Positions 1 through 9,664 of a DNA stretch of 64,000 bases are shown piece by piece. The notes under the pieces are model-generated. The model searched no databases, had not been told where the DNA came from, and saw nothing but the letters and a program-made list of their open reading frames with translations. The stretch covers positions 124,001-188,000 of the forward strand of contig NZ_JAALFE010000005.1 in assembly GCF_011059185.1 (NCBI RefSeq), in the 5' to 3' direction. Both the position numbers and the translations under genes were made by a program. Positions within the stretch are counted from its first letter, which is position 1. Each line of letters starts with the position of its first letter. The stretch is from Paragemmobacter kunshanensis (lineage in GTDB: Bacteria; Pseudomonadota; Alphaproteobacteria; Rhodobacterales; Rhodobacteraceae).

Positions 1-1
1 C

Positions 2-712
2 GCCACCGTCGCCCGCCTCCGTGAACTCGTCGGCACCTCCGTCACTGGCGGCGAAGGCGTGGCCGAACTCGAAACCATCGCCGAACTGCTCGACCGCCAA
101 GGCTACGGCTCCGACCGCATCCTGATCGACCCCGGCGTCGTCCGTGGCTTGGGCTACTACACCGGCCCCGTCTACGAGGCCGAACTGACCTTCGAAATCC
201 TCGACGAAAAGGGCCGCAAGCGCCAATTCGGCTCCGTCTCCGGCGGGGGCCGCTATGACGACCTCGTCAAGCGCTTCACCGGTCAATCCGTCCCCGCCAC
301 CGGCGTCTCCATCGGCGTCGACCGCCTTCTCGCGGCCCTGCGCGCCAAGGGCCGCATCGGGACAGACACGGCAGGCCCCGTCGTCGTGACCGTGATGGAC
401 CGCGACCGCATGGCCGATTACATGGGCATGGTCGCCGACCTGCGCAACGCGGGCCTCCGCGCCGAAGTCTACTTGGGCAACCCCAAGAACTTCGGCAACC
501 AGCTCAAATACGCCGACAAGCGCCAATCCCCCGTCGCCGTGATCCAAGGGGGGAACGAGGCCGAAAAGGGCGTGGTCATCCTCAAGGACCTCATCCTCGG
601 CGCGCAGATCGCCCAGAACGCCACGCTCGAGGAATGGAAGGACCGCCCCGCACAGGTCGAAGTCCCCCGCGCCGACCTCGTCGCCGCCGTCCGCAAGATG
701 CTGGCGAAATGA
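2..712 (+). CDS. hisS: Histidyl-tRNA synthetase, C-terminal part (5' end outside window)
   Basis: This is the 3' part of a class II aminoacyl-tRNA synthetase that charges tRNA-His in the cytoplasm. The reading frame is open to the left edge, so the N-terminus with motifs 1 and 2 is missing. The histidine-specific signature RGLGYYTG is followed by GGGRYDDL and [10 protein letters not shown] (motif 3 region). The last ~95 residues form the anticodon-binding domain ([11 protein letters not shown] onward). The TGA stop overlaps the hisZ start as ATGA, so it is translationally coupled to the histidine genes. Identity is firm from the motifs and from the hisS-hisZ-hisG order. Confidence 0.95.
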   Translation, partial: ATVARLRELVGTSVTGGEGVAELETIAELLDRQGYGSDRILIDPGVVRGLGYYTGPVYEAELTFEILDEKGRKRQFGSVSGGGRYDDLVKRFTGQSVPATGVSIGVDRLLAALRAKGRIGTDTAGPVVVTVMDRDRMADYMGMVADLRNAGLRAEVYLGNPKNFGNQLKYADKRQSPVAVIQGGNEAEKGVVILKDLILGAQIAQNATLEEWKDRPAQVEVPRADLVAAVRKMLAK

Positions 713-1809
713 CATCCAAGGCCGCCATCCGGGCCGAGGCCGAAACCCTCTTCGCCGCCTTCCGCACCGAGGGGGCGGTGCCGGTCGAGGCTGACATCCT
801 CCAACCCGCCGAAACCCTGCTCGACCTTTACGGCGAAGACATCCGCGCCCGCGCCTATGTCACCGCCGATCCCCTGCGCGGCGAAATGATGCTGCGCCCC
901 GATTTCACCGTTCCCGTGGTGCAGGCCCATATGGCCCACGGCGCGGAACCCGCCCGCTATTGCTACATGGGCGAGGTGTTCCGGAAGCAGGATGTCGCAG
1001 GCCCCCGCGCGAACGAATACCTGCAAGTGGGCTTCGAACTCTTCGACCGCAGCGCGCCGGAACAGGCCGACGCACAGGTCTTCGCCCTCTTCGCCCGCCT
1101 GCTCGCGCCGCTGAACCTTCGCGCCGCCACAGGCGATATCGGCATCCTCATGGCCGCCGTCCGTGGCCTCTCCACCTCTGAGCGCCGCAAATCCGCGCTC
1201 CTGCGCCACATCTGGCGCCCCAACCGCTTCCGCGCCCTGCTCGACCGCTTCTCGGGCCGCGCCCCCATGCCCGCCGCCCGCGCCGCCCTGCTGGACCGGC
1301 TGCAAAAGGACACGCCCGAAGCCCTCACCCGCGCCGCAGGCACCCTCGTCGGCCTCCGCTCTGCCGAAGACATCGCCGCCCGCGCCCGCGCCCTGATCGA
1401 AGACGCCGCCACCCAACCCATCGCCGCGACCGAGGCCGCGCTCCTCTACGACCTCCTCTCGCTGCAGGCCCCCGCCCGCGCCGCCCTGAACCACCTGCGC
1501 GGCATCACCCCGATGCTCCCCGCCATCGCCCCCGCCGTAGACCGCTTCGCCACCCGCCTCGACGCGCTGGCCACCCTCGGCATCGACACCGAAACCCTGC
1601 CCTTCGAGGCCAGCCACGGCCGCACTTCTCTCGAATATTACGACGGCTTCGTCTTCTCCTTCCACGCCGCCGACCCCGCCCTTCCCCCCGTCGCCTCCGG
1701 TGGCCGCTACGACGCGCTGACCGCCGTCTTGGGCCAGGGCCGCTCCATCCCCGCCGTGGGGGGCGTCATCCGCCCCGGCCTCGTCGCCCGCCTGAAAGGG
1801 TCCGTCTGA
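709..1809 (+). CDS. hisZ: ATP phosphoribosyltransferase regulatory subunit HisZ
   Basis: A 366-residue HisRS paralogue that has lost tRNA charging and acts as the regulatory partner of short-form HisG in the first step of histidine synthesis. The class II synthetase-like fold is visible as [15 protein letters not shown], the motif 2-like [12 protein letters not shown] and a C-terminal [14 protein letters not shown]. It has no anticodon-binding domain. The ATG at 709 overlaps the hisS stop; reading further upstream would run into hisS. It overlaps hisG by one base. Its pairing with a 235-residue HisG fits the known rule that HisZ occurs with the short HisG form. Confidence 0.93.
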   Translation: MTSKAAIRAEAETLFAAFRTEGAVPVEADILQPAETLLDLYGEDIRARAYVTADPLRGEMMLRPDFTVPVVQAHMAHGAEPARYCYMGEVFRKQDVAGPRANEYLQVGFELFDRSAPEQADAQVFALFARLLAPLNLRAATGDIGILMAAVRGLSTSERRKSALLRHIWRPNRFRALLDRFSGRAPMPAARAALLDRLQKDTPEALTRAAGTLVGLRSAEDIAARARALIEDAATQPIAATEAALLYDLLSLQAPARAALNHLRGITPMLPAIAPAVDRFATRLDALATLGIDTETLPFEASHGRTSLEYYDGFVFSFHAADPALPPVASGGRYDALTAVLGQGRSIPAVGGVIRPGLVARLKGSV

Positions 1810-2516
1810 TGCTGAAGATCGGCGTCCCCTCCAAAGGCCGGCTGATGGAGAAGACCTTCGACTGGTTCGGCCAGCGCGGCATCACCATGCGCCAGACCGG
1901 CAATGACCGCGAATATTCCGGCGCGGTCGAAGGGATCGGGGGGGTGGAACTCGTCCTCCTCTCCGCCGGAGAAATCCCGCGCGAGCTTTCCGCAGGCCGC
2001 ATCCACCTTGGCGTCACCGGATCGGACCTCGTCCGCGACAAGCTGGCCGACTGGCCCGCCCAGGTGGCCGAACTCGCCCCCCTGGGCTTCGGCCATGCCG
2101 ACCTCATCATCGCCGTCCCCGCCGCCTGGATCGACGTCGACACGCTGGATGATCTCGACGCCGCCGCCGCCGCCTTCCGCGCCGCGCATGGCCACCGCCT
2201 GCGCATCGCCACGAAATACCACCGCCTCGTCCGCGATTTCCTCACCGCGAACGGCGTCGCCGATTACCAGCTGGTCGATAGCCAGGGCGCCACCGAAGGC
2301 ACCATCCGCAACCTGACGGCTGAGGCCATCGCCGACATCACCTCCACCGGCGAAACCCTGCGCGCCAACCACCTCAAGGTGCTGTCCGACGGGCTGATCC
2401 ACCAGTCGCAGGCGGTGCTGTTCCTGTCGCGCAACGCCGATTGGCCGCAGGCCAGCCGCGCCACGCTCGCCGCCCTTGCGGCACGGCTGGCCATCCCGCT
2501 GCCCGGCGATCTCTAG
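1809..2516 (+). CDS. hisG: ATP phosphoribosyltransferase catalytic subunit, short form
   Basis: A 235-residue short-form HisG that condenses ATP with PRPP in the first committed step of histidine biosynthesis. The N-terminus [16 protein letters not shown] and the segment ELSAGRIHLGVTGSDLVRD are typical of the family. The C-terminal ACT-like regulatory domain of long HisG is absent, consistent with the HisZ partner encoded directly upstream. Start and stop of the two genes share one base (TGATG). No terminator is obvious after the TAG stop. Confidence 0.95.
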   Translation: MLKIGVPSKGRLMEKTFDWFGQRGITMRQTGNDREYSGAVEGIGGVELVLLSAGEIPRELSAGRIHLGVTGSDLVRDKLADWPAQVAELAPLGFGHADLIIAVPAAWIDVDTLDDLDAAAAAFRAAHGHRLRIATKYHRLVRDFLTANGVADYQLVDSQGATEGTIRNLTAEAIADITSTGETLRANHLKVLSDGLIHQSQAVLFLSRNADWPQASRATLAALAARLAIPLPGDL

Positions 2517-2580
2517 CCCCGCCTTGACGGCTTCCATCTGGTGCTACCTCCCCTTTGGTTCAACAAAAGGGACATCCCAG

Positions 2581-2925
2581 ATGCATCTTCGCCTTGCCGC
2601 CGCCGCCCTCTTCCTCGCCCTGCCCGCCTTCGCGCAGGATCTCGCCACCGGCGACACGTTAAAGGCCGCCATCGCCGACAAGACGGTCCAGGGCTCCATG
2701 ATCGAATCCGGCGCCTATACCGAATTCTACGCCGCCGACGGCACCATCAAGGGTGACGGCTATACCGGCACCTGGGCGGTAGAGGGCGATCAGATGTGCT
2801 TCGACTACGGCGAAGGCGCAAACTGCTGGTCCGTCCGGCTGGAGGGCGACACCGTCACCTGGGTGAAGGATGGCAAGGATGATGGCACCGGCACCCTGAT
2901 CCCCGGCAACGTCAACAACTACTGA
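2581..2925 (+). CDS. Small exported protein of unknown function
   Basis: A 114-residue protein with a clear Sec signal peptide (MHLRLAAAALFLALPAFA, probable cleavage before QD). The mature part of about 95 residues is acidic and glycine-rich, with two cysteines (MCFDYGEGANCW) that could form a periplasmic disulfide. The pattern YTGTWAVEGDQMCFDY resembles small beta-barrel exported proteins common in Rhodobacterales, but I cannot name a family. ATG 2581 was chosen because the signal peptide begins there; longer starts would run into hisG. Function unknown. Confidence 0.7.
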   Translation: MHLRLAAAALFLALPAFAQDLATGDTLKAAIADKTVQGSMIESGAYTEFYAADGTIKGDGYTGTWAVEGDQMCFDYGEGANCWSVRLEGDTVTWVKDGKDDGTGTLIPGNVNNY

Positions 2926-2975
2926 CCCCCGATCAAGGCCCGGATTTTCTGATCGGTCGCATCGGAAAATTCGTG

Positions 2976-3135
2976 GTTAACGCGCGCAGCGGATGGTTAA
3001 CAGGCCCGAGAACCGCCGTTCGCTGCGTGCATACCGCCTGCTGCACTGGCCTGCTGCACCGGCAGCGGCCATGAAAAAACCCATGGTTAACGGCGGAATC
3101 CGGCAGGGTTGACGCCGCAGCGTTAACCTTAACGC
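2976..3135. promoter_or_regulatory. Cluster of four GTTAAC motifs (CtrA half-site-like)
   Basis: GTTAAC occurs at 2976-2981, 2996-3001, 3086-3091 and 3122-3127 in a GC-rich background. Two are preceded by AT, giving ATGGTTAA, the reverse complement of the alphaproteobacterial CtrA half-site TTAACCAT. The last lies in a 7-bp inverted repeat (GCGTTAA-CC-TTAACGC, 3120-3135) that reaches the stop codon of the leftward gene. No full TTAA-N7-TTAA site is present, so CtrA binding is only a suggestion. Confidence 0.3.
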
Positions 3136-3557
3136 AGCCCGATCTCGGCCAGCGCCTGCGCCAGTTCCGGCGGCAGCGCCTCCTCCCGCGCGCGCCCCTT
3201 GGGCAGGTCGCGCGGGCTCTCTCCCGGGTCCAGATAGCGCCAGCCCTGAAACGGCCGCCGCGCCGCCGCCTCGGTGCGGATCACCTCGGCATCCAGCACC
3301 AGCGCGCAGCGCAGGATGCCGTCCGCGCCTTCCACTTTCTCAAGCCCCACAATGCGTTGGCGCGCAAGGATCACCCCCTTGATCACCCAATAGAGCGACC
3401 CTCCCGCCAGCACCTCGGCCTCGCGCTTGGGCCACATCCGCGTCACATGCACTGCCCGGCCCTTGGGCCAGCGATGCCGCTGGCTCTCCTGCCAGTCGGT
3501 CAGATCCTCGACGCTGTCCGCGCCGACACAGAGCTTAAGGATATTGATGTAAGACAC
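3129..3557 (-). CDS. DUF1489 family protein
   Basis: A 142-residue cytoplasmic protein matching the DUF1489 family, which is conserved in Alphaproteobacteria and of unknown function. The family-like opening INILKLCVGADSVEDLTDWQ and the central segment VHVTRMWPKREAEVLAGGSLYWVIKG are recognisable from memory. No signal peptide or membrane segment is seen. It is transcribed away from nrdJ, leaving a 128-base divergent spacer. The stop lies inside the last GTTAAC inverted repeat. Confidence 0.75.
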   Translation of the reverse strand: MSYINILKLCVGADSVEDLTDWQESQRHRWPKGRAVHVTRMWPKREAEVLAGGSLYWVIKGVILARQRIVGLEKVEGADGILRCALVLDAEVIRTEAAARRPFQGWRYLDPGESPRDLPKGRAREEALPPELAQALAEIGLR

Positions 3558-3614
3558 GATTCCCCCGAACCACCGGAAGGAAAGATTAGGGCAGTTTGAC
3601 GCCGCTGCAACCGT

Positions 3615-3643
3615 TTGACCCGGTCACAGGATGGGCCTATCTT
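3615..3643 (+). promoter_or_regulatory. Probable sigma70 promoter of nrdJ
   Basis: TTGACC (3615-3620), a 17-base spacer and TATCTT (3638-3643) make a good housekeeping-type promoter. Transcription would start near 3650, about 36 bases before the nrdJ ATG. No cobalamin riboswitch or convincing NrdR box fits in this short leader. Confidence 0.5.
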
Positions 3644-3685
3644 GTATGGCTCAGCCAAACAAACGCAAAACCAAGGGAAAATCGC

Positions 3686-5971
3686 ATGTCCCGATTCGCC
3701 GCCCCCATCGCCGAGCAGATCTGGGACATGAAGTATCGCCTTAAAGAGGCGGACGGCACCCCGATCGACGGCACGGTCGAGGATTCTTGGCGCCGCATCG
3801 CCCGCGCTCTGGCCGAAGTCGAGGCCGATCCCGCCCATTGGGAAGGCGAATTCTACGCCGCATTGGAGGATTTCAAATTCCTCCCCGCAGGCCGCATCAC
3901 GGCGGGCGCGGGCACCGGGCGTTCGGTCACGCTCTTCAACTGCTTCGTCATGGGAACCATCCCCGACAATATGGGCGGCATCTTCGACGCGCTGAAAGAG
4001 GCCGCCCTCACCATGCAGCAGGGCGGCGGAATCGGCTATGATTTCAGCACGATCCGCCCAAGAGGGGCCGAGGTGAAGGGCGTCGCCGCCGATGCCTCCG
4101 GCCCCCTCTCCTTCATGGATGTCTGGGATGCGATGTGCCGCACCATCATGTCGGCAGGCAGCCGCCGGGGGGCCATGATGGCCACCATGCGCTGCGACCA
4201 CCCCGATATCGAAAGCTTCATCGAGGCGAAAAAGGATCCCGCCCGTTTACGGATGTTCAACCTCTCCGTGCTAGTGACTGATCCCTTCATGGCGGCGGTC
4301 AAGGCGGATGGTCCGTGGGAACTGGTCTTCGACGGCAAGGTCTACAAGACGGTGCAGGCGCGCGATCTGTGGAACCGCATCATGCGGAACACCTTCGATT
4401 TCGCCGAACCCGGCGTCATCTTCATCGACCGCATCAATGCGATGAACAACCTCGCCTATTGCGAAACCATCGCCGCCACCAACCCCTGCGGCGAACAACC
4501 CCTGCCCCCCTACGGGGCCTGTCTCCTGGGCTCCATCAACCTCGCGAAACTGGTTAACGGCGCGTTTACCAAGGACGCCGCGCTTGACCTGCAAGCGCTT
4601 GATTCCCTTGTCAGAACTGCCGTCCGGATGATGGACAACGTGGTCGATGCCAGCCGCTTTCCCCTGCCGCAACAGGCACAGGAAGCACAGGCGAAACGCC
4701 GCATCGGCCTTGGCGTCACGGGTCTTGCCGATGCGCTGCTGATGGTCGGCTTGCGCTATGGATCTGAAAAGGCGGCGGAAATCACCGATCGCTGGATGCA
4801 GGCCATCGCCCGCGCGGCCTATCTCGCCTCGGCCGACCTCGCCGCCGAAAAGGGCGCATTTCCCCTGTTCGATGCCGAGAAATTCCTCGCCTCCGGCGCG
4901 CTTGCCCATATGCCCGATGACGTGAAATCGGCGATCCGGGCCAAGGGCATCCGCAATGCCCTTCTCACCTCCATCGCCCCCACCGGCACCATAAGCCTTT
5001 ATGCCGGCAATGTTTCTTCCGGCATCGAACCCGTTTTCGCCTATGCCTATACGCGGAAAGTCCTGCAAAAGGACGGCTCGCGCACGGAAGAAGAGGTCGT
5101 CGATTACGCCGTCCGCCTCTGGCGCGAAAAGATGGGCGACGCCCCCCTGCCGGATTACTTCGTCAACGCCCAGACCCTGCCGCCGCTGGACCATGTCCGC
5201 ATGCAGGCCGCCGCGCAGAAATGGGTGGACTCGTCCATCTCCAAGACGATCAACTGCCCCGAAGACATCAGCTTCGACGATTTCAAAGGGGTCTACATGG
5301 CCGCCTGGGATCAGGGCTGCAAGGGCTGCACCACCTATCGCCCGAACGATGTGACAGGCTCGGTCCTGACCGTCGCCGAAACCTCGGAAAAGACCCCGGC
5401 CGAGGCACCCGCCGCCATGCACCAGACGGCGGACGGGGCCGAGGTTGTCTATCTTTCCGAACCGCTCGACCGCCCCGCAGCCCTGGAAGGCCAGACCTAC
5501 AAGCTGAAATGGCCGGGCAGCGAACACGCGCTTTACATCACCATCAACGACATCGTCATCGCCGGCCACCGCCGCCCGTTCGAGGTGTTCATCAACTCCA
5601 AGAACATGGAACATTTCGCCTGGACGGTCGCGCTGACCCGCATGATCAGCGCCGTCTTCCGTCGCGGCGGCGATATTTCCTTTGTGGTGGAAGAGCTTAA
5701 GGCCGTCTTCGATCCGCGTGGCGGGGCCTGGCTGGAAGGGCGCTATATCCCCTCGATCCTGGCCGCCATCGGCGGCGTGATCGAACGCCACCTGATCGAG
5801 ATCGGCTTCATCGCGGGCGAGGGGCTGGGCCTGAAATCCGATCCCAAGGCCGAAGTGGTGGCCCTGGGCACCCCGCGCGGCAAGTCCTGCTCGTCCTGCG
5901 GCAGCTATGACATGCGCATGGTCGAAGGCTGCATGACCTGCGCCTCCTGCGGCTATTCGAAATGCGGCTGA
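3686..5971 (+). CDS. nrdJ: Adenosylcobalamin-dependent (class II) ribonucleoside-diphosphate reductase
   Basis: A 761-residue class II ribonucleotide reductase that makes deoxyribonucleotides using vitamin B12, independent of oxygen. Visible features are the first redox cysteine in TLFNCFVMG (about C86), the radical-site motif NPCGEQPLPPYG (C268, E270) and the SIAPTGTISL segment. A cysteine-rich tail (SCSSCGSYDMRM and CMTCASCGYSKCG) fits the C-terminal thiol shuttle or metal knuckle of the family. The ATG at 3686 matches the family N-terminus and lies downstream of the candidate promoter. The frame is open further upstream, but that stretch overlaps the promoter. Confidence 0.95.
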   Translation: MSRFAAPIAEQIWDMKYRLKEADGTPIDGTVEDSWRRIARALAEVEADPAHWEGEFYAALEDFKFLPAGRITAGAGTGRSVTLFNCFVMGTIPDNMGGIFDALKEAALTMQQGGGIGYDFSTIRPRGAEVKGVAADASGPLSFMDVWDAMCRTIMSAGSRRGAMMATMRCDHPDIESFIEAKKDPARLRMFNLSVLVTDPFMAAVKADGPWELVFDGKVYKTVQARDLWNRIMRNTFDFAEPGVIFIDRINAMNNLAYCETIAATNPCGEQPLPPYGACLLGSINLAKLVNGAFTKDAALDLQALDSLVRTAVRMMDNVVDASRFPLPQQAQEAQAKRRIGLGVTGLADALLMVGLRYGSEKAAEITDRWMQAIARAAYLASADLAAEKGAFPLFDAEKFLASGALAHMPDDVKSAIRAKGIRNALLTSIAPTGTISLYAGNVSSGIEPVFAYAYTRKVLQKDGSRTEEEVVDYAVRLWREKMGDAPLPDYFVNAQTLPPLDHVRMQAAAQKWVDSSISKTINCPEDISFDDFKGVYMAAWDQGCKGCTTYRPNDVTGSVLTVAETSEKTPAEAPAAMHQTADGAEVVYLSEPLDRPAALEGQTYKLKWPGSEHALYITINDIVIAGHRRPFEVFINSKNMEHFAWTVALTRMISAVFRRGGDISFVVEELKAVFDPRGGAWLEGRYIPSILAAIGGVIERHLIEIGFIAGEGLGLKSDPKAEVVALGTPRGKSCSSCGSYDMRMVEGCMTCASCGYSKCG

Positions 5972-5987
5972 TCCCGCGCCGGGGGGA

Positions 5988-8900
5988 TCAGATCTCCTCG
6001 ACCATGACCACGCCCTGCATGGCCTTGATCGCCCCCTTGATCTGGGGCGTCACCGGATAGGGCTGCGGCAGCAGCACGTCGATCTCGCAGCCGGTCTCGT
6101 CGGGCACGCAGATGGTGATCTGCGCCTTCGTCCGCCCCTCGACCTGCGCCAGCAGCGCGGCCACCGACCCCGCCGCCTCAGCCCGGTTCAGATGGATCCG
6201 CAGGTCCGAAGCCCCCGCCTCGGCGGCAACGGAATCAATGGGTTGCACCGAATTCGCCAGCAGTTTGACCGAATCGCCATCCGGATCGGCGCGCACCGTC
6301 AGCACCACGTTCCGGCCCGGCTCCAGATGATCGCGCGATGCCTCCAGCACGTCGGAAAACACCGTCACCTCATACAGCCCCGTCGGATCGGACAGCGACA
6401 CAAAGGCAAATCGGTTCCCCTTGGCCGACTTCCGCTCCTGCCGGGCGGAAACGGATCCCGCCATCTTCACCACGCAGGTGCCCCGCTCGGCCTGCCGCGT
6501 CACTTCGGCCAGGGTCTTCACATCCCGCCGTTTCAGCGCACCCATGTAATCGTCCAGCGGATGCCCCGAAAGGTAGAAGCCGATCGCCTGATGTTCCTGC
6601 GCCAGCCGCTCCACCGGCAGCCAGTCATCGCGCCGCGCAATGCGGGGTTCCGGAATATCCGCCCCCGCCTCGCCGAACAGCGACACCTGCGACGACGCCT
6701 TCGCCTCATGGATCGCCGCCGAATAGGCCACCAGCCCATCCAGCGCCTCGAAGACACGCGCGCGGTTGGGGTCCAGCACGTCAAAGGCCCCGGCCCGCGC
6801 CAGCATCTCCAACGGCCGCTTGCCCACGCGTTTCAGATCCACCCGCCGCGCGACATCGAACAGCGTGGCAAAGGGCCTGTCCCCCCGCGCCTCCACGATC
6901 AGGCGCATCGCATCCACGCCCACATTCTTCAACGCGCCAAGGGCATAGACGATCTGCCCATCCACCACCGTGAATGTTGCCAGCGACCGGTTCACGCAAG
7001 GCGGCACGGTCGTGATCCCCAGCTTGTCCACCTCGCGCTTGTAGACGGCCAGCTTGTCCGTCAGGTGGATATCGCAGTTCATCACCGCGGCCATGAATTC
7101 CACCGGGTAATTGGCCTTGAGGTAAGCCGTCTGATAGCTGACCACCGCATAGGCCGCCGCGTGCGATTTGTTGAAGCCGTAATTGGCGAATTTCTCCAGC
7201 AGATCAAAGACCTCACCCGCCTTCTTGGCGTCGATGTTGTGCGTGGCCTTGGCACCTTCGATGAACTTGGGCCGCTCCTTCGCCATCTCTTCGGCGATCT
7301 TCTTGCCCATCGCGCGGCGCAGCAGGTCAGCCCCGCCAAGGGAATATCCGGCCATGACCTGCGCAATCTGCATCACCTGTTCCTGATAGACGATGATGCC
7401 CTGCGTTTCGGCCAGAATATGGTCGATGGTGGGGTGGATCGACTCCAGGTCCCGCAGCCCGTTCTTCACCTCGCAATAGACCGGGATGTTCTCCATCGGC
7501 CCCGGTCGATACAGCGCCACCAGCGCCACGATATCCTCGATGCAGGTGGGCTTCATCCGCCGCAGCGCATCCATCATGCCCGAGCTTTCCACCTGGAACA
7601 CCGCCACCGTCTTGGCCGCGGCGTAAAGCTCATAGGTCGGCTTGTCGTCCAGCGGGATCAGGCTGATATCCAGCGTGACCCCCCGCAGCTTCAGCAGATC
7701 CAGCGCGTTCTGGATCACCGTCAGGGTCTTCAGACCAAGGAAGTCGAACTTCACCAGACCGGCGGCTTCCACCCATTTCATGTTGAACTGCGTGGCGGGC
7801 ATATCCGACCGCGGGTCCTGATACAGCGGCACCAGTTCATCCAGCGGCCGGTCCCCGATCACCACACCGGCGGCATGGGTCGAGGCGTTGCGATAAAGCC
7901 CCTCGATCTGCTCGGCATAACCCAGCAACCGCCCCACCACCTCTTCCTTCGCCGCCTCGCGCAGGCGCGGCTCATCGGCCAGCGCCTTGGTGATGGAAAC
8001 CGGCTTCACCCCCTCCAGCGGGATCATCTTCGACAGCCGGTCCACCTGCCCATAGGGCAGTTGCAGCACCCGCCCCACATCGCGCACGGCGGCCTTGGAC
8101 AGCAGCGCACCGAAGGTGATGATCTGCCCCACCTTCTCGCGCCCGTAATGTTCCTGCACATAGCGGATCACCTCTTCCCGGCGATCCATGCAGAAGTCGA
8201 TGTCGAAGTCCGGCATCGACACCCGTTCCGGGTTCAGGAAGCGTTCGAACAGCAGCGCATAGCGCAGGGGATCAAGATCGGTGATCGTCAGCGCATAGGC
8301 CACAAGGCTGCCCGCCCCCGACCCCCGCCCCGGCCCCACCGGAATGCCATGATCCTTGGCCCATTTGATGAAGTCCGACACGATCAGGAAGTAACCGGGA
8401 AAGCCCATCTTCTCGATGATGCCCAGTTCGAAATCCAGCCGCGCCTGATATTCCTCCACGCTCGCCGCATGGGGGATGACGGCCAGCCGGTTCTGCAACC
8501 CTTCATTCGCCTGACGGCGCAGTTCCTGCACCTCGTCATCGGCGAATTTCGGCAGGATCGGCTTGCGCTTGGCCGCCATGAAGGCACAGCGCCGCGCGAT
8601 CTCCACCGTATTCTCCAAGGCTTCGGGCAGATCGGCGAACAGCGCGCACATCTCCGCCTCGGACTTCAGATAATGCTGCGGCGTCAGGCGGCGGCGCGGC
8701 TGGCTCTGATCGACATAGGCCCCTTCCGCGATGCAGATCAGCGCATCATGCGCCTCGTACATCTCGGATTTCGGGAAATAGACGTCATTCGTCGCCACCA
8801 GCGGCAGGCCCATCTCATAGGCCATCTCCACAAGTCCGCGCTCCGTCGCGGCCTCGGTCTCGGTCAGCCGCCCGCCTTCCCCCGGATGGCGTTGCAATTC

Positions 8901-9419
8901 CACATACAGCCTGTCACCAAAGGCTGCCGCCAGCCGCTCCATCAGCGCCCGCGCCTTCGGCGCCTGCCCCTGCTGCAGGAACCGCCCCACCGGCCCCTCC
9001 GCCCCGCCCGTCAGACAGATCAGCCCGGCCGAATGGCGCTCCAGCTCCTCCAGCGTCACCTGATTAAGCTGCCCCGCCTTGTCCAGATACAGACAGGAAT
9101 TCAGCTTCATCAGGTTCATGTAGCCCGCCTCGGACTGCGCCAGCAGCACCACCGGCGCGGGCATCCGCAGCTTCTCCCCCGGCTGGGCCGGATCATGCGC
9201 AACCGCGACCTGGCACCCCACGATCGGCTGCAGCCCGGCATCCTTTGCCAGAACGGAAAATTCCAGCGCGCAGAACATGTTGTTGGTATCTGTCACCGCC
9301 ACGGCGGGCATCTCTGCCGCGGCACAGAGCTTGACCAGTTTCTTGACCGGAATCGCGCCTTCCAGCAGCGAATGTTCGGTATGGACACGCAGATGGATGA
9401 ATCGGGGAAGGTTCGACAT
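5988..9419 (-). CDS. dnaE: DNA polymerase III alpha subunit
   Basis: The 1143-residue replicative polymerase subunit. An N-terminal PHP domain (FIHLRVHTEHSLLEGAIP) is followed by the C-family palm with PGRGSGAGSLVAYAL and the catalytic aspartates in MPDFDIDFCMDRREE (around residues 400-410). The fingers and beta-clamp regions follow, then an OB-fold (about 950-1050). Length is normal for DnaE1 rather than the error-prone DnaE2. The gene is a single unit, transcribed towards nrdJ with a 16-base convergent gap. Its start lies 245 bases from divergent xdhA. Confidence 0.97.
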   Translation of the reverse strand: MSNLPRFIHLRVHTEHSLLEGAIPVKKLVKLCAAAEMPAVAVTDTNNMFCALEFSVLAKDAGLQPIVGCQVAVAHDPAQPGEKLRMPAPVVLLAQSEAGYMNLMKLNSCLYLDKAGQLNQVTLEELERHSAGLICLTGGAEGPVGRFLQQGQAPKARALMERLAAAFGDRLYVELQRHPGEGGRLTETEAATERGLVEMAYEMGLPLVATNDVYFPKSEMYEAHDALICIAEGAYVDQSQPRRRLTPQHYLKSEAEMCALFADLPEALENTVEIARRCAFMAAKRKPILPKFADDEVQELRRQANEGLQNRLAVIPHAASVEEYQARLDFELGIIEKMGFPGYFLIVSDFIKWAKDHGIPVGPGRGSGAGSLVAYALTITDLDPLRYALLFERFLNPERVSMPDFDIDFCMDRREEVIRYVQEHYGREKVGQIITFGALLSKAAVRDVGRVLQLPYGQVDRLSKMIPLEGVKPVSITKALADEPRLREAAKEEVVGRLLGYAEQIEGLYRNASTHAAGVVIGDRPLDELVPLYQDPRSDMPATQFNMKWVEAAGLVKFDFLGLKTLTVIQNALDLLKLRGVTLDISLIPLDDKPTYELYAAAKTVAVFQVESSGMMDALRRMKPTCIEDIVALVALYRPGPMENIPVYCEVKNGLRDLESIHPTIDHILAETQGIIVYQEQVMQIAQVMAGYSLGGADLLRRAMGKKIAEEMAKERPKFIEGAKATHNIDAKKAGEVFDLLEKFANYGFNKSHAAAYAVVSYQTAYLKANYPVEFMAAVMNCDIHLTDKLAVYKREVDKLGITTVPPCVNRSLATFTVVDGQIVYALGALKNVGVDAMRLIVEARGDRPFATLFDVARRVDLKRVGKRPLEMLARAGAFDVLDPNRARVFEALDGLVAYSAAIHEAKASSQVSLFGEAGADIPEPRIARRDDWLPVERLAQEHQAIGFYLSGHPLDDYMGALKRRDVKTLAEVTRQAERGTCVVKMAGSVSARQERKSAKGNRFAFVSLSDPTGLYEVTVFSDVLEASRDHLEPGRNVVLTVRADPDGDSVKLLANSVQPIDSVAAEAGASDLRIHLNRAEAAGSVAALLAQVEGRTKAQITICVPDETGCEIDVLLPQPYPVTPQIKGAIKAMQGVVMVEEI

Positions 9420-9495
9420 GACGGCAGCCTAGCGAAGCGCCAGCGCCGGGGAAAGGCCGCCCCTTCTTTCGGCAAAAGATGAAACTGCTTCCCCG

Positions 9496-9507
9496 CTTTT
9501 CGAAAAG
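9496..9507. promoter_or_regulatory. Perfect palindrome in the dnaE-xdhA divergent region
   Basis: CTTTTCGAAAAG is a perfect 12-base palindrome in the 245-base region between dnaE and xdhA. The 11-mer TTTTCGAAAAG also occurs upstream of bhcA/bhcR (45554-45564). It could be an operator for xdhA. The rest of this gap shows no clear promoter. Confidence 0.3.
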
Positions 9508-9664
9508 GTTCCGCTTGCCATGTGGCGGCCGGGCGGGCTTCATTGCTAGAAAGGACAAAGGCCCGAACCGGCAAACGGGGGGCATGGGGCGCGTGGCCCG
9601 CTTTACGCCGCATCGGGCGGCCACGCAAGACGCCTCGAACGGGGAGAAGGCGGCGGGTTAGACA

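Noticed and set aside
3558-3685. Cobalamin riboswitch or NrdR box upstream of nrdJ
   Set aside because: The leader is only about 128 bases, and I find neither a B12-box-like motif nor paired NrdR boxes.
3596-3685. Longer nrdJ start upstream of 3686
   Set aside because: It would add 30 residues overlapping a good promoter, while the ATG at 3686 matches the family N-terminus.
6192-9482. Very long open frame (1096 codons) on the plus strand across dnaE
   Set aside because: It lies antisense to a complete, motif-rich dnaE. Its translation is His/Arg/Gln-rich without domains, as expected for a GC-rich shadow frame.
9466-9486. Possible sixth copy of the dispersed repeat (minus strand TTTCATCTTTTGCC)
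   Set aside because: Only the TTTCATCTT part matches and no GC-rich hairpin follows, so the match is too weak to count.
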